Assembly: GCA_016715245.1 (NCBI GenBank)
Contig: JADKAS010000033.1
Coordinates: 1 to 64,000, forward strand
Length of the DNA stretch: 64,000 nt
DNA from: Saprospiraceae bacterium
GTDB lineage: Bacteria; Bacteroidota; Bacteroidia; Chitinophagales; Saprospiraceae
Direction of reading: 5' to 3'
The notes beneath the pieces were generated by a model. The model saw only the letters and a program-made list of their open reading frames with translations. It did not search any database and was not told where the DNA came from. The position numbers and the translations under genes are program-made. Of this stretch, positions 53,227 through 62,179 are shown in pieces (the stretch's first letter is position 1; the number at the start of each line of letters is the position of its first letter).

Positions 53227-53886
53227 TTACTTCTCTTTTTTAAGCAGAACCGGATGTTTTGACTGAAATTTTTTAAGTCTTGGTATTGAAATACTTTTAA
53301 CGTATGAATTGTTAGGATTCCTTTTTTTATAGTCCTGATGGTACTCTTCTGCCGGATAAAATGCGGAAAAAGGAACCACCTCCGTTACTACTTTGTCTTT
53401 GTATTGTCCGCTTTCATTGATTTCAGCAATTTTGGCAAAAGCCAGTTTTTTTTCTTCTTCTGTCTGATATAAAATCATGGACCTGTACTGCCTTCCGTAA
53501 TCCGGGCCTTGCCTGTTCAAAGTCGTCGGGTCATGAGAATCAAAAAACACCACCAAAAGAGTCTTATAATCAATGATTTCAGGATCATAATAAACTTCAA
53601 CCGCTTCTGCGTGTTCGGTCACTCCTGTACTGACCTTTTTGTAAGATGCCGAAGATTCATTTCCACCTGCATAGCCTGAAATCACTTCTTTGACGCCATT
53701 CACAGATTCAAATACACTTTCAACACACCAAAAACAACCACTGGCAAAATATGCCTTTTTGTATTTTGCCAAATGCTGAATTTCTTTGTATTGGACTGTT
53801 TCATTTTGTGTTATTTCTTTCGAATTTTTTGAAGAGCAGTAGAAACTCAAACTCATCAAGACCACAGACAATAAAAATAATCGCAT
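53227..53886 (-). CDS. msrA: peptide-methionine (S)-S-oxide reductase MsrA, exported form
   Basis: 219 residues. Catalytic motif ASGCFWCVE near residue 50, GYAGGNESSASY, VTEHAEAVEVYYDP, FFDSHDPTTLNRQGPDYGRQYRS (in part) and the end EEYHQDYKKRNP. A lipoprotein-type signal (LSFYCSS) precedes, so the enzyme acts in the periplasm, repairing oxidised methionine. Length is family-typical plus the export signal. 96 bases upstream of its stop lie no other genes; it appears monocistronic. Confidence 0.93.
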   Translation of the reverse strand: MRLFLLSVVLMSLSFYCSSKNSKEITQNETVQYKEIQHLAKYKKAYFASGCFWCVESVFESVNGVKEVISGYAGGNESSASYKKVSTGVTEHAEAVEVYYDPEIIDYKTLLVVFFDSHDPTTLNRQGPDYGRQYRSMILYQTEEEKKLAFAKIAEINESGQYKDKVVTEVVPFSAFYPAEEYHQDYKKRNPNNSYVKSISIPRLKKFQSKHPVLLKKEK

Positions 53887-53990
53887 AAAAATTAATTTTA
53901 TAAATTAAACTGCATTTCAAATCCATTTACCGGGAAGTTTTCATTACATAATTTTAATAAAAAGAAGTAAACTCCGGAATTATAGTTTGT

Positions 53991-54028
53991 AACAAAAAAA
54001 GTCGCAAACTGTTTGAGTTTGCGACTTT
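53991..54028 (-). terminator. rho-independent terminator of the M12B protease gene
   Basis: Perfect 10-bp stem (54001-54010 with 54016-54025, 5-base loop) flanked by A7 at 53994-54000, which is a U-run on the minus strand, 54 bases after the stop at 54082. Confidence 0.8.
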
Positions 54029-54081
54029 GGATTGATATGTTATAAGAATAATTTCCTCTGAAAAAGACCTGAACTAAACTT

Positions 54082-57000
54082 TTAATTTTTTATAAATTTT
54101 TTATTGATGACATCATTAGGTGTTTCGGCGATGATTAAAAACATACCTGAATTCAGATCAGACACATCAATTTTACCATTAGGGTCATAAACCCACCTGT
54201 CAGAAATCAATTTTCCTTTAGTGTCATAAATTTTTATCCTGGCAGGAACATCTGTTATGTTGTATTGAAGTTCATTATCAACCGGATTAGGGTAAACAAT
54301 AAGATCTACTTCTTCAAATGTTTCATGGTCCGCATGCAGGACATCAATAAATTTAACACCTTCCAGCAAAGATGATCCGGTAAAACCTGTAATGACAATG
54401 GCATCAATAAAGATGTAATCCGTATTATCTGTTGCCTGATTCATAAAACGGAATCTTCCATTAGAAGCAAAACTGCCGCTGAGATTTACTGTGGTTAAAT
54501 AAGTAATATTATTGGCAAATTCAGCACCGGCCGTAAAGGTAGCCACGGTTGTATAGGCACTCCCATTAAAATACTGGAGAACAAAACTTTTTCCGTTTTC
54601 CATACCCGATGCTTTAAACCTGAATTCGACAGCGATTGCCTGAAAGGTTGTCAGGTTGTATACCGGAGAAGTGGTAGCCGATTCTGCTCCATTGCTTCTC
54701 ATTCTGATACTATATGTTCCTTCCGGAGAAAACGAACCACCATACCTGAAACAATGGGTTCCGCCGTCAAGCCAACCGTCCCAGCCTGATTCAAAATAGT
54801 AACCTCCGATTTGTGTTTGATTTCCAATATTACATGGCTGGCAAATCGGACCTCCGCAATCTATTCCTGTCTCCTGACCATTTTGAATGCCATCGTTACA
54901 GGTTGGACATGCCGGGCAAACAGGTCCGCCACAATCTACTCCGGTTTCCTGACCATTTTGAATGCCATCGTTACAGGTAGGACACGCCGGACAATTTGGT
55001 CCGCCACAGTCTACCCCGGTTTCCTGTCCATTCTGAATTCCGTCATTACATGTTGGACATGCCGGACAGGTTGGTCCACCACAATCTACTCCTGTTTCCT
55101 GACCGTTTTGTATACCATCAGTGCAGGTAGCACCTGAGACCGTATCAAATCCTCTGATTTGGACGGCATCTATATAAATTCTGTCGTAAGAATCAGAACC
55201 GAATGCCATAAATCTGAACTTGGCATTATTAACCAGATTTGACGAAAGTTTAAATGTTCTGGAATAATCCGTATTATTTACAAAATGTGTACCGCTGATA
55301 TAGGAGGCCAATGTAATCCATAAACTTCCATTAAAATATTGCAATTCAAAACGTTCACCAGTTTCGACACTTTGCGTAAAAAACAAAAACTGAATTTTAA
55401 CTGAATCTAATGTTGCCAGATTCAGATTAGGTGATGAAAACGAACTTGATACCTGTTGGTTAAAGGAAATCCTTATTGAAAATTGACCTTCCGGTGACAA
55501 AGAACCAGAATATCTTGATGCGTATGATCCTCCTTTTGTCCAACCGTCCCAACCGGTTTCAAAGTAATACCCTCCGAGGTTGGTTTCAACAACTGTTCCA
55601 TTACAAGGAGGGCAATTTGGCCCTCCACAGTCGACACCTGTCTCCAGACCGTTTTGGATGCCGTCCGAACAGGTAGCGCATGCCGGACAAATTGGTCCTC
55701 CGCAATCCACTCCCGTCTCCTGACCATTCCGGATTCCGTCGGTACAACTTGCACAAGGAGGACATGTGGGTCCTCCACAGTCGACACCTGTCTCCTGACC
55801 ATTTTGAATACCGTCCGAACAGGTAGCGCATGCCGGACAAATTGGTCCTCCGCAATCGACCCCTGTCTCCTGACCGTTCCGGATTCCGTCAGTACAACTA
55901 GCACAAGGAGGACATGTAGGTCCTCCACAGTCAATACCAGTTTCCTGTCCGTTTTGGACGCCATCTGTACAAGTGGGTGTCGGATTGGTTGAAACACAAA
56001 AAGTCTGAACATGTGACGACGTAAACTGTCCGCCTGACCCCAGGACTACGTCACCTTTTTTGACATTATAATATCCCTGGCCATAGGTGCAACAAATACC
56101 ATCTCCGTAGCTGTCGAATATAGTAAAAGTATAACATCCGTTTTCCAAACAAAAATCTTCTGTTTTAATAGTATTCGCACCTGTATACGGCCCACCTGAA
56201 TAAATAACAACATTGGAAGAATTTTTTAAATTCCATGTGGTTTCATGAGGATAACTATCGACTTTAATGGTCAATCGTACCTCATTGGTGGTACATTGAT
56301 TTCCTCCACCTTCACAATTTCCCAGACAAGAGGCCGTACTAACCCGGCTTCTCATGACATTTCCAGGTTGAAGTCCAAAACCGTTAGAAAAGTTTATGCC
56401 CACTGATGTCAAATGACAATAAGACATAACAGTACCTCCTCCGGAAGGCAATCCTGGATTGGCGCACCCTCCTTCTGTGGTGTAACAACCATCTATAGCG
56501 GTATTGTTTCCATTCCAGGCACAGGCATGTGTATGTTGTGACCCAAAAAGATGACCAAATTCATGTGCACATACTTCAACCGTCCAGCTGTAGGCTGGCA
56601 CATTAGAATACGTAGAATGTATACTGGCAAAACTCATACTTAAATCAGGGTTGGATCTGCAAAATCCATTGACATAGGCCACTCCCCCACTTGCCTTATA
56701 GGATATCAGCTGCGCCAGGTCACCATTAAACCCCTGTCTGTGTGCTGTGAAAGCGTTGAGCATTCCTATAGATGTAGTGGAATTATAGGGGCTTGCCTGT
56801 GTCCAGACTACTATTTCCGAAAGAGTAGTGGTGAGGTTTTCATTGGCATACAAGGCGCCGACCTGATTAAAGATACCTGTTACAAAATTATTTACAGCCG
56901 TAAGACTACTTCCTTTACCTGTATAAATATCATAATCAACTTCTATATATAACCTGGTACACTTTACCGTTCTGTCTTCAGTTTTTTGTCCTTTTAGTTC

Positions 57001-57591
57001 TTCGGCAGTATAATTTTGGTTTTCATCTGCTACTCCGCAGGTGAAATGAAGTTTTTCCATAATATCTTCGTCCTCATACAAAATATGGGTGTCACTGGTT
57101 TCCATTTTACCTAAAACCAGATTACCTGTTAGTTTTGGGGACGAGATAAAACCCATGATTTCATTGTCAAATATACTAATAGCTGCAAGGCTCGATTCAT
57201 CTCCTTCAATGATACCACGATAATGCCTGCCCTGGGTGACGTTTACTTTTTTATATCCCGGCTCAACCATTACAAATGCGTTCTCCTGGATATTTACCTC
57301 GATAAGATTAAGTATTATATCATTTCGATTTTCTGAAGGTAAAGTAAGCTTAATACTTTTTTCGGATGATCTCAGTACTTCCTGAAGGATGTTTTTATTG
57401 AGATGGAATAATACCGGATTTTTACACTCAACCGGAATTTCTGAATTTCGGGTCGTTGTGTTTAATGTCAATAAATCATAAGAAAGTTCTGTCCATGAAT
57501 TACGGTTCATTTTCACAAGATCAACCGGTCGGTTTTGTGCAGATAAAAACAGAGACTGAAATAAAAATACGAAAAACAATAAATGCTTCAT
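54082..57591 (-). CDS. secreted M12B-like zinc metalloprotease with nine Cys-rich repeats, two jelly-roll domains and T9SS sorting domain
   Basis: 1169 residues from ATG 57591 (the open frame begins two codons earlier with TTG). Signal peptide, pro-domain, then reprolysin-type HEFGHLFGSQH at 345-355 of the open frame (His345, His349, His355, Gly352; base Glu346). Repeat unit of about 25 residues, C-x-DGIQNGQETGVDCGGP-x-CPxC: five copies at about 543-668, four at about 810-905, each group followed by a related beta-sandwich (GGYYFETGWDGWTKGG, GGYYFESGWDGWLDGG). The end VYPNPVDNELQYNI to GMFLIIAE is a T9SS type A sorting domain. Secreted protease or adhesin. Confidence 0.87.
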   Translation of the reverse strand: MKHLLFFVFLFQSLFLSAQNRPVDLVKMNRNSWTELSYDLLTLNTTTRNSEIPVECKNPVLFHLNKNILQEVLRSSEKSIKLTLPSENRNDIILNLIEVNIQENAFVMVEPGYKKVNVTQGRHYRGIIEGDESSLAAISIFDNEIMGFISSPKLTGNLVLGKMETSDTHILYEDEDIMEKLHFTCGVADENQNYTAEELKGQKTEDRTVKCTRLYIEVDYDIYTGKGSSLTAVNNFVTGIFNQVGALYANENLTTTLSEIVVWTQASPYNSTTSIGMLNAFTAHRQGFNGDLAQLISYKASGGVAYVNGFCRSNPDLSMSFASIHSTYSNVPAYSWTVEVCAHEFGHLFGSQHTHACAWNGNNTAIDGCYTTEGGCANPGLPSGGGTVMSYCHLTSVGINFSNGFGLQPGNVMRSRVSTASCLGNCEGGGNQCTTNEVRLTIKVDSYPHETTWNLKNSSNVVIYSGGPYTGANTIKTEDFCLENGCYTFTIFDSYGDGICCTYGQGYYNVKKGDVVLGSGGQFTSSHVQTFCVSTNPTPTCTDGVQNGQETGIDCGGPTCPPCASCTDGIRNGQETGVDCGGPICPACATCSDGIQNGQETGVDCGGPTCPPCASCTDGIRNGQETGVDCGGPICPACATCSDGIQNGLETGVDCGGPNCPPCNGTVVETNLGGYYFETGWDGWTKGGSYASRYSGSLSPEGQFSIRISFNQQVSSSFSSPNLNLATLDSVKIQFLFFTQSVETGERFELQYFNGSLWITLASYISGTHFVNNTDYSRTFKLSSNLVNNAKFRFMAFGSDSYDRIYIDAVQIRGFDTVSGATCTDGIQNGQETGVDCGGPTCPACPTCNDGIQNGQETGVDCGGPNCPACPTCNDGIQNGQETGVDCGGPVCPACPTCNDGIQNGQETGIDCGGPICQPCNIGNQTQIGGYYFESGWDGWLDGGTHCFRYGGSFSPEGTYSIRMRSNGAESATTSPVYNLTTFQAIAVEFRFKASGMENGKSFVLQYFNGSAYTTVATFTAGAEFANNITYLTTVNLSGSFASNGRFRFMNQATDNTDYIFIDAIVITGFTGSSLLEGVKFIDVLHADHETFEEVDLIVYPNPVDNELQYNITDVPARIKIYDTKGKLISDRWVYDPNGKIDVSDLNSGMFLIIAETPNDVINKKFIKN
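54835..55130 (-). repeat. 75-bp tandem repeat array B (four units)
   Basis: Coding repeat for four C-x-DGIQNGQETG-DCGGP units. Adjacent units are about 85-95% identical at DNA level by eye, higher than needed for the protein, which points to recent copy-number change or gene conversion. Confidence 0.8.
55600..55970 (-). repeat. 75-bp tandem repeat array A (five units)
   Basis: Five coding units alternating between PTCPPCAS and PICPACAT types, so a 150-bp higher-order period is visible. This suggests duplication of a two-unit block. Confidence 0.8.
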
Positions 57592-58314
57592 TTGCAATGT
57601 ACTTTAAAAGTTTAATAAAATAAACATGATTGTAAATCCCATCAGGTACGTTGCAACAGCAGCCTTATATTTTCAAAGATGGTTCAATGATACGTACTTT
57701 TCATTGAAATTTCCAATGTTGGGATACACTTTTTCTAAAAAATGGTTATTTACCCTGATTCGTTATTAGGAGTTCCACCCAAAAATCATGCCTTTTTTTA
57801 AAATGCCCCGAATAAATATTAAATTTTTTTTTAATTTGTAAGTAATTGGAGAATATATTTTGTGCTTTTTATTTCTTTCGCATCAGAAATCAATAATTTT
57901 TGTTATAAGTGATGCAATGTAGTAATTTTAAAAAGGTGTTTAAATTCAGTCTGTTTCCTAATTTGCTGTGATGTAAATTAAGATAAATAATTTTTTCATG
58001 ATTGTAGCTGATTTTACACAAATAGTTCTAAGCTCTCCTTCTTCATTCATAGTCTCAATAAGTTTTGGAAAAAGCAACAAAATTATTTACCTTTTGCACC
58101 TGATTTCAACAATCACACCTCACCATAAAGCAACCGATATTTATTTTGCAAATCCTCAATATTTTTTGCCAATATTTTTTGGGGAAAATACATTTAAAAG
58201 ATCAACCAGTCTGGTTCAAGGTCATCAGGAGCCAACAGTAGGTTTGCAGGAAAAGGCATGCAGAATAATGGACATTGAAAATCGACATATCTGGAACATT
58301 AAAGAAAAAGCGTA
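57592..58314. other. long intergenic stretch, no supported gene
   Basis: AT-rich DNA upstream of the protease gene. A 106-codon + strand frame (57998-58318) has no recognisable domain, poor hydrophobic pattern and overlaps the next gene's end, so I do not call it. No clear TTG/TAnnTTTG pair was found for the minus-strand protease gene. Confidence 0.45.
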
Positions 58315-59397
58315 TTAAATCCTGGAGACAATATTACCTGAAAACCATGTGTATATAGGGTTGGAATTTATATTTACCTGATTTGGACCTGGTGGTTCCA
58401 CATAGGCTTCTATCCACACTTTATCTCCGGCAATTAAATATACTTCAACTGATATTTTCATGTTTTCATAGAAATTAACATGGATATTACTAATAAAAAT
58501 ACCTTGATTTTGCAATTGTCCAATTGTACTATTTACCCCATTCCTTTGTGAAATTACTCTGATGCTTTGTTTACGGTTAGAATAATTATCAAAAGAAACT
58601 TCAGCCTTAAATTCATAAATACCATTTTCAGCCACCACAAATTCTGAAGATGCCGGTTGATAATCGTTGCCTAAATTATAAGCAGGACTTTGATTAAATT
58701 GAACTTTTGTCCAATTATTACTTGAAATGGGCATATTAATAATATTAATTGTACCATCAGCTCTAAAAGATATTGGATTGTTCCATTCTGCATTTCCATT
58801 TGAATCTCCACTGGTCAATTCACTTCCCCTTACCGGTGAGTTACTTCTGATTCTTAACGAACCATTCAAATCCAATTTCGCAGTAGGAGCTGTAGTCCCA
58901 ATTCCGGTATTTCCATTTGTTGCATTCATAACAAAATTCCAGCCTGATCCTCCGCCTCCGTATATACCCGTATACGTATCATTCATGATTCCGATGAAAC
59001 TCCTCACTGGCAAAGTAATTCCGTCAAACCAAATACCTGCAGAATTAGCACTGTTTTGGATTCTCATTCTACCATTAATATCCAATCTGAATAAAGGAGC
59101 GGAAGTACCAATACCTACGTTGTTATTGTTATTATTTACTAAAAAATTCCAACCTGCTCCACCATTTCCATATATCCCAAAATGACTGTCATTTAATGTC
59201 CCTATAAAAGACCTTGTTGGCATTGTAGTTCCATCGAGCCAAAAGCCTGCTGTGCTATTTGAGTGCTGTAACCTTAAAGTTCCGGTTATATCCAATTTAT
59301 AAGCAGGATTATAATTACCTATTCCTACATTCTGAGCGTTAAAAGTTGTTACTTTTAGAATTAAAAAAAACCCTAACAGGTAAATTTTATTTGCCAT
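58315..59397 (-). CDS. GIGT-repeat exoprotein, paralog 1
   Basis: 360 residues. Signal peptide (to about FNAQ), then three repeats of about 75 residues of the form VGIG-x-x-x-P-x-x-LDI-G-x-R, AGIWFDG, RSFIG-x-x-ND and GIYG-GG-GWNF, followed by RGSELTSGDSNGNAEW and a C-terminal C1q/TNF-like beta-sandwich (about 230-360, VWIEAYVEPPG). The repeats resemble those of Bacteroidota surface or fibre-like proteins with NVGIGT motifs. No T9SS sorting domain is seen. Function unknown; trimeric fibre or adhesin is a guess. The three paralogs stand in tandem on one strand. Confidence 0.72.
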   Translation of the reverse strand: MANKIYLLGFFLILKVTTFNAQNVGIGNYNPAYKLDITGTLRLQHSNSTAGFWLDGTTMPTRSFIGTLNDSHFGIYGNGGAGWNFLVNNNNNNVGIGTSAPLFRLDINGRMRIQNSANSAGIWFDGITLPVRSFIGIMNDTYTGIYGGGGSGWNFVMNATNGNTGIGTTAPTAKLDLNGSLRIRSNSPVRGSELTSGDSNGNAEWNNPISFRADGTINIINMPISSNNWTKVQFNQSPAYNLGNDYQPASSEFVVAENGIYEFKAEVSFDNYSNRKQSIRVISQRNGVNSTIGQLQNQGIFISNIHVNFYENMKISVEVYLIAGDKVWIEAYVEPPGPNQVNINSNPIYTWFSGNIVSRI

Positions 59398-59458
59398 GAT
59401 ATATTTATTAAATTATTTATTTGAATATTAAAATTTTAATTGTTAATCTTGAACCTTA

Positions 59459-60562
59459 TCAAAATCTTGTTACCAAATTTCCCGTAAACCATGTTTTAAA
59501 TTTATTGGCAGAAACATAACTTTTGTTTGAATATCCTGTTGTATTAGGCTGATGAGCTTTGGCTTCCACCCATACAATATCACCTTGTAACAGCCTGATA
59601 TCTATCGCTAACTCGGATGGTTGCAGGCCGGACGCATAATAAGTTGTTGCTGTGGACATACTTGATTTTTGATGTATCCCAATTGTTGAAATGGCACCAT
59701 TACGATTCAACATTAACCTTACCGCATAAAAATCCATTAAGCTCTCCCAGTCAAGGACAACTTCAAAATGATAATTTCCATTTTCTGATGCAACGAACTG
59801 GGAGTTTATTGGCTGGTATGCCAATCCATAATTGTAAGAAGCAATTTGATTAAAGTATATTTTGAACCATACAGTACTTAGAGTATCAACAATTTCATTA
59901 TGTAAATCATCCAAGCCCCCTACTGCCTTAAATGCAATAGGGTCAGACCATGACACATTGCCATTTCCATCTTCACTGGTCATGACACTTCCGGCTTTTG
60001 GAAAAGAACTTCTCATTCTAAAACTACCATTAATATCCAATTTACTTGTGGGAGCAGAGGTACCTATACCCGTATTTCCATTTATGACATTCATCGCGAA
60101 ATTCCAATTAGCACCACTATTACCCCAAATCCCCACATGATTATTATCAATAGTACCTATAAATGATGTCTGTGGCGTGGTAAGACCATCCAACCATATA
60201 CCGGCAGTAGAATTAGTGGTATGTCTGATTCTTGGTCTTCCTTTTACATCTAAATCGTATGCAGGAATCACACTTCCAATACCTATACTTCCATTAGTCA
60301 AATCCATTAGAAATGGCCAAGATGAGGAAACATTTGAATATATCCCCATTCGATCATTATCATAAATCCCCATAAACGTTCTGGTAGCAAATGACACCCC
60401 ATCAAATAAAATTCCGGCGGTATTCCCGGCTGTATGCCGAATCCTCAAACTACCTCCAATGTCAAGTTTAAATTGAGGGTCTTGTACATCTATTCCTGTG
60501 TTTTGAGAATACCCGTTAAGAAATACAAATAAGGTCGTAAATAGAATTAAAATAAACTTCAT
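59459..60562 (-). CDS. GIGT-repeat exoprotein, paralog 2
   Basis: 367 residues with the same plan: signal peptide ending YSQ, GIDVQDPQFKLDIGGSLRIR, two further repeats with GIG-x-x-x-P, and the conserved GSVMTSEDGNGNVSW hinge before the beta-sandwich (VWVEAKAHQPN). 61 bases from paralog 1 and 45 from paralog 3, so probably co-transcribed. More diverged from the other two in the C-terminal domain, which may reflect ligand specialisation (inference). Confidence 0.72.
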   Translation of the reverse strand: MKFILILFTTLFVFLNGYSQNTGIDVQDPQFKLDIGGSLRIRHTAGNTAGILFDGVSFATRTFMGIYDNDRMGIYSNVSSSWPFLMDLTNGSIGIGSVIPAYDLDVKGRPRIRHTTNSTAGIWLDGLTTPQTSFIGTIDNNHVGIWGNSGANWNFAMNVINGNTGIGTSAPTSKLDINGSFRMRSSFPKAGSVMTSEDGNGNVSWSDPIAFKAVGGLDDLHNEIVDTLSTVWFKIYFNQIASYNYGLAYQPINSQFVASENGNYHFEVVLDWESLMDFYAVRLMLNRNGAISTIGIHQKSSMSTATTYYASGLQPSELAIDIRLLQGDIVWVEAKAHQPNTTGYSNKSYVSANKFKTWFTGNLVTRF

Positions 60563-60607
60563 GCTTTTATTTTTTAAGTTTACGTATTTATGTAAAAAAT
60601 GTAAATA

Positions 60608-61711
60608 TCAATTTCTTGCAATTATAGAACCTGAGAACCAGGTACTGCTCAAATCCTGGCTGATACTTGTAGTCGTGCCTCCGTTGCTGTAGATTTTTAT
60701 ATAAGCTTCAACCCAGATACGATCACCTGGTAACAGGTCTGCCTGTACTGAAAGTGTTGCCGGCTCATCAAAATTACAAGTCCCGGTATAATTGCCAAAA
60801 AAACTTTGATGATACATAAAACCCTGATGATATTTTTCTCCAATAGTAGAGGTAACTCCATTCCTCTTTAACCTTATTCTGATACTGTGTTTATCCGCTT
60901 TTTCAAGGAAAGTGACGGCTGTTTTAAAATGATACAAACCTTTTACTAATACTGAAAATTCAGATACATTTGGCAAATATCCATTCCCGAAATTATGAAG
61001 CATTGATTGATTAAAAAATACCTTTGTCCAAGTAATATTATCAATTGTAAAAGGCACCCCGTCAAAGGTACCCCCTGTTTTAAAACTTTCAGGATTAGCC
61101 CAAACTGCATTTCCATTATTATCGACGCTTGTGAGAACACTTCCTTTTACCGGCGAGTTACTTCTCAGCCGAAGAGTACCATTTATATCCAATCTGCTTG
61201 TTGGGGAAGATGTACCAATACCTATATTTCCATTATTCACCTCCATGGCAAAATTCCAACCAGCCCCTCCATTTCCAAAAATCCCTACATAGTTGTCATT
61301 TATTGTACCCATCAATGATCTGGTGGGAGAACTGGAACCATCAAACCATATTCCAGCAGTTGATGTGTCTTGCCTTATTCTCATTCTGCCATTTAAGTCT
61401 AACTTAAATGCAGGAGTGACCGAGCCCATACCTATATTTCCATTGTTGACATTCATGGCAAAACTATAACCAGCCCCACCATAACCAAAAATACCGATAT
61501 GGTCATCATTTATCGATCCTATAAAAGACCTTAAGACTTGTGAAGGACCATCCAGGCGAAGGCCCGAAGACTCATTCTGGCTAAGTTTTATCCTCATCCG
61601 ACCTGCGACATCCAAGGGATATTGTGGGCTTAACGTCCCGATGCCAACATTTTGTGTATTTCCAACAATCGTTAAAAAACAAAAAAATATGATTTCAATT
61701 GGTTTCTTCAT
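60608..61711 (-). CDS. GIGT-repeat exoprotein, paralog 3
   Basis: 367 residues, first gene of the triplet. Signal peptide ending GNTQ, NVGIGTLSPQYPLDVAGRMRI, two more repeats, GSVLTSVDNNGNAVW and the C-terminal beta-sandwich (DRIWVEAYIKIYSNGG). Closest to paralog 1 in the central repeats. Likely exported through the Sec signal; final location unknown. Confidence 0.72.
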   Translation of the reverse strand: MKKPIEIIFFCFLTIVGNTQNVGIGTLSPQYPLDVAGRMRIKLSQNESSGLRLDGPSQVLRSFIGSINDDHIGIFGYGGAGYSFAMNVNNGNIGMGSVTPAFKLDLNGRMRIRQDTSTAGIWFDGSSSPTRSLMGTINDNYVGIFGNGGAGWNFAMEVNNGNIGIGTSSPTSRLDINGTLRLRSNSPVKGSVLTSVDNNGNAVWANPESFKTGGTFDGVPFTIDNITWTKVFFNQSMLHNFGNGYLPNVSEFSVLVKGLYHFKTAVTFLEKADKHSIRIRLKRNGVTSTIGEKYHQGFMYHQSFFGNYTGTCNFDEPATLSVQADLLPGDRIWVEAYIKIYSNGGTTTSISQDLSSTWFSGSIIARN

Positions 61712-62179
61712 GTATGAAACTTTTATTTGCTAATTATAGGGTCAAAGATCAGGTGGCCAGAAATCATATAAAATTTTTATAACCCCATGTGCAGAAATTT
61801 TTACTTTAAATGTAGATAACTCAGATTGATGTGTGAAAAGTCAAATAGGGAAAAATGAGACCTGAATTAAGGTCATTAATTACCTGAATTATATAAAAAA
61901 CAGTATAGAAAACATGCCATTTGTATATACCTACATCTTAATTCATTTTATGACATTTCATAAAATTAATCTTTGTCAGAACAATGGGATTCAATACCTT
62001 GCATCAAAATAAAAAATCGACATTGTTCAGACCATATTTCATATCTCTATATCAACTATCACCCTTTTGTCATTTGACAAGAACACCCCATTTAATATCC
62101 CTAAACCCCTTGGAACAAATAGTGCCCAACACTAAAACAATGTATTATTCTTTAAAAGGAAAAGCTTAAATACATACAC
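61712..62179. other. divergent intergenic region, no gene seen
   Basis: Separates the minus-strand triplet from the + strand sensor gene. It contains a short direct repeat (ACCTGAATTA near 61860 and 61882) and a 61-codon + strand frame (61984-62169) without recognisable features. Promoters for both directions should lie here, but I find no full-consensus pair. Confidence 0.4.

Noticed and set aside
55600..55970. Regular repeats that might suggest a CRISPR array
   Set aside because: Units are directly adjacent, all in one reading frame of a protease gene and encode a Cys-rich motif; there are no spacers or cas genes.
57998..58318. 106-codon + strand open frame
   Set aside because: No motif, no export signal, no promoter, and it overlaps the end of the GIGT paralog gene.
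61984..62169. 61-codon + strand open frame before the sensor gene
   Set aside because: No recognisable features and atypical composition; chance frame in intergenic DNA.
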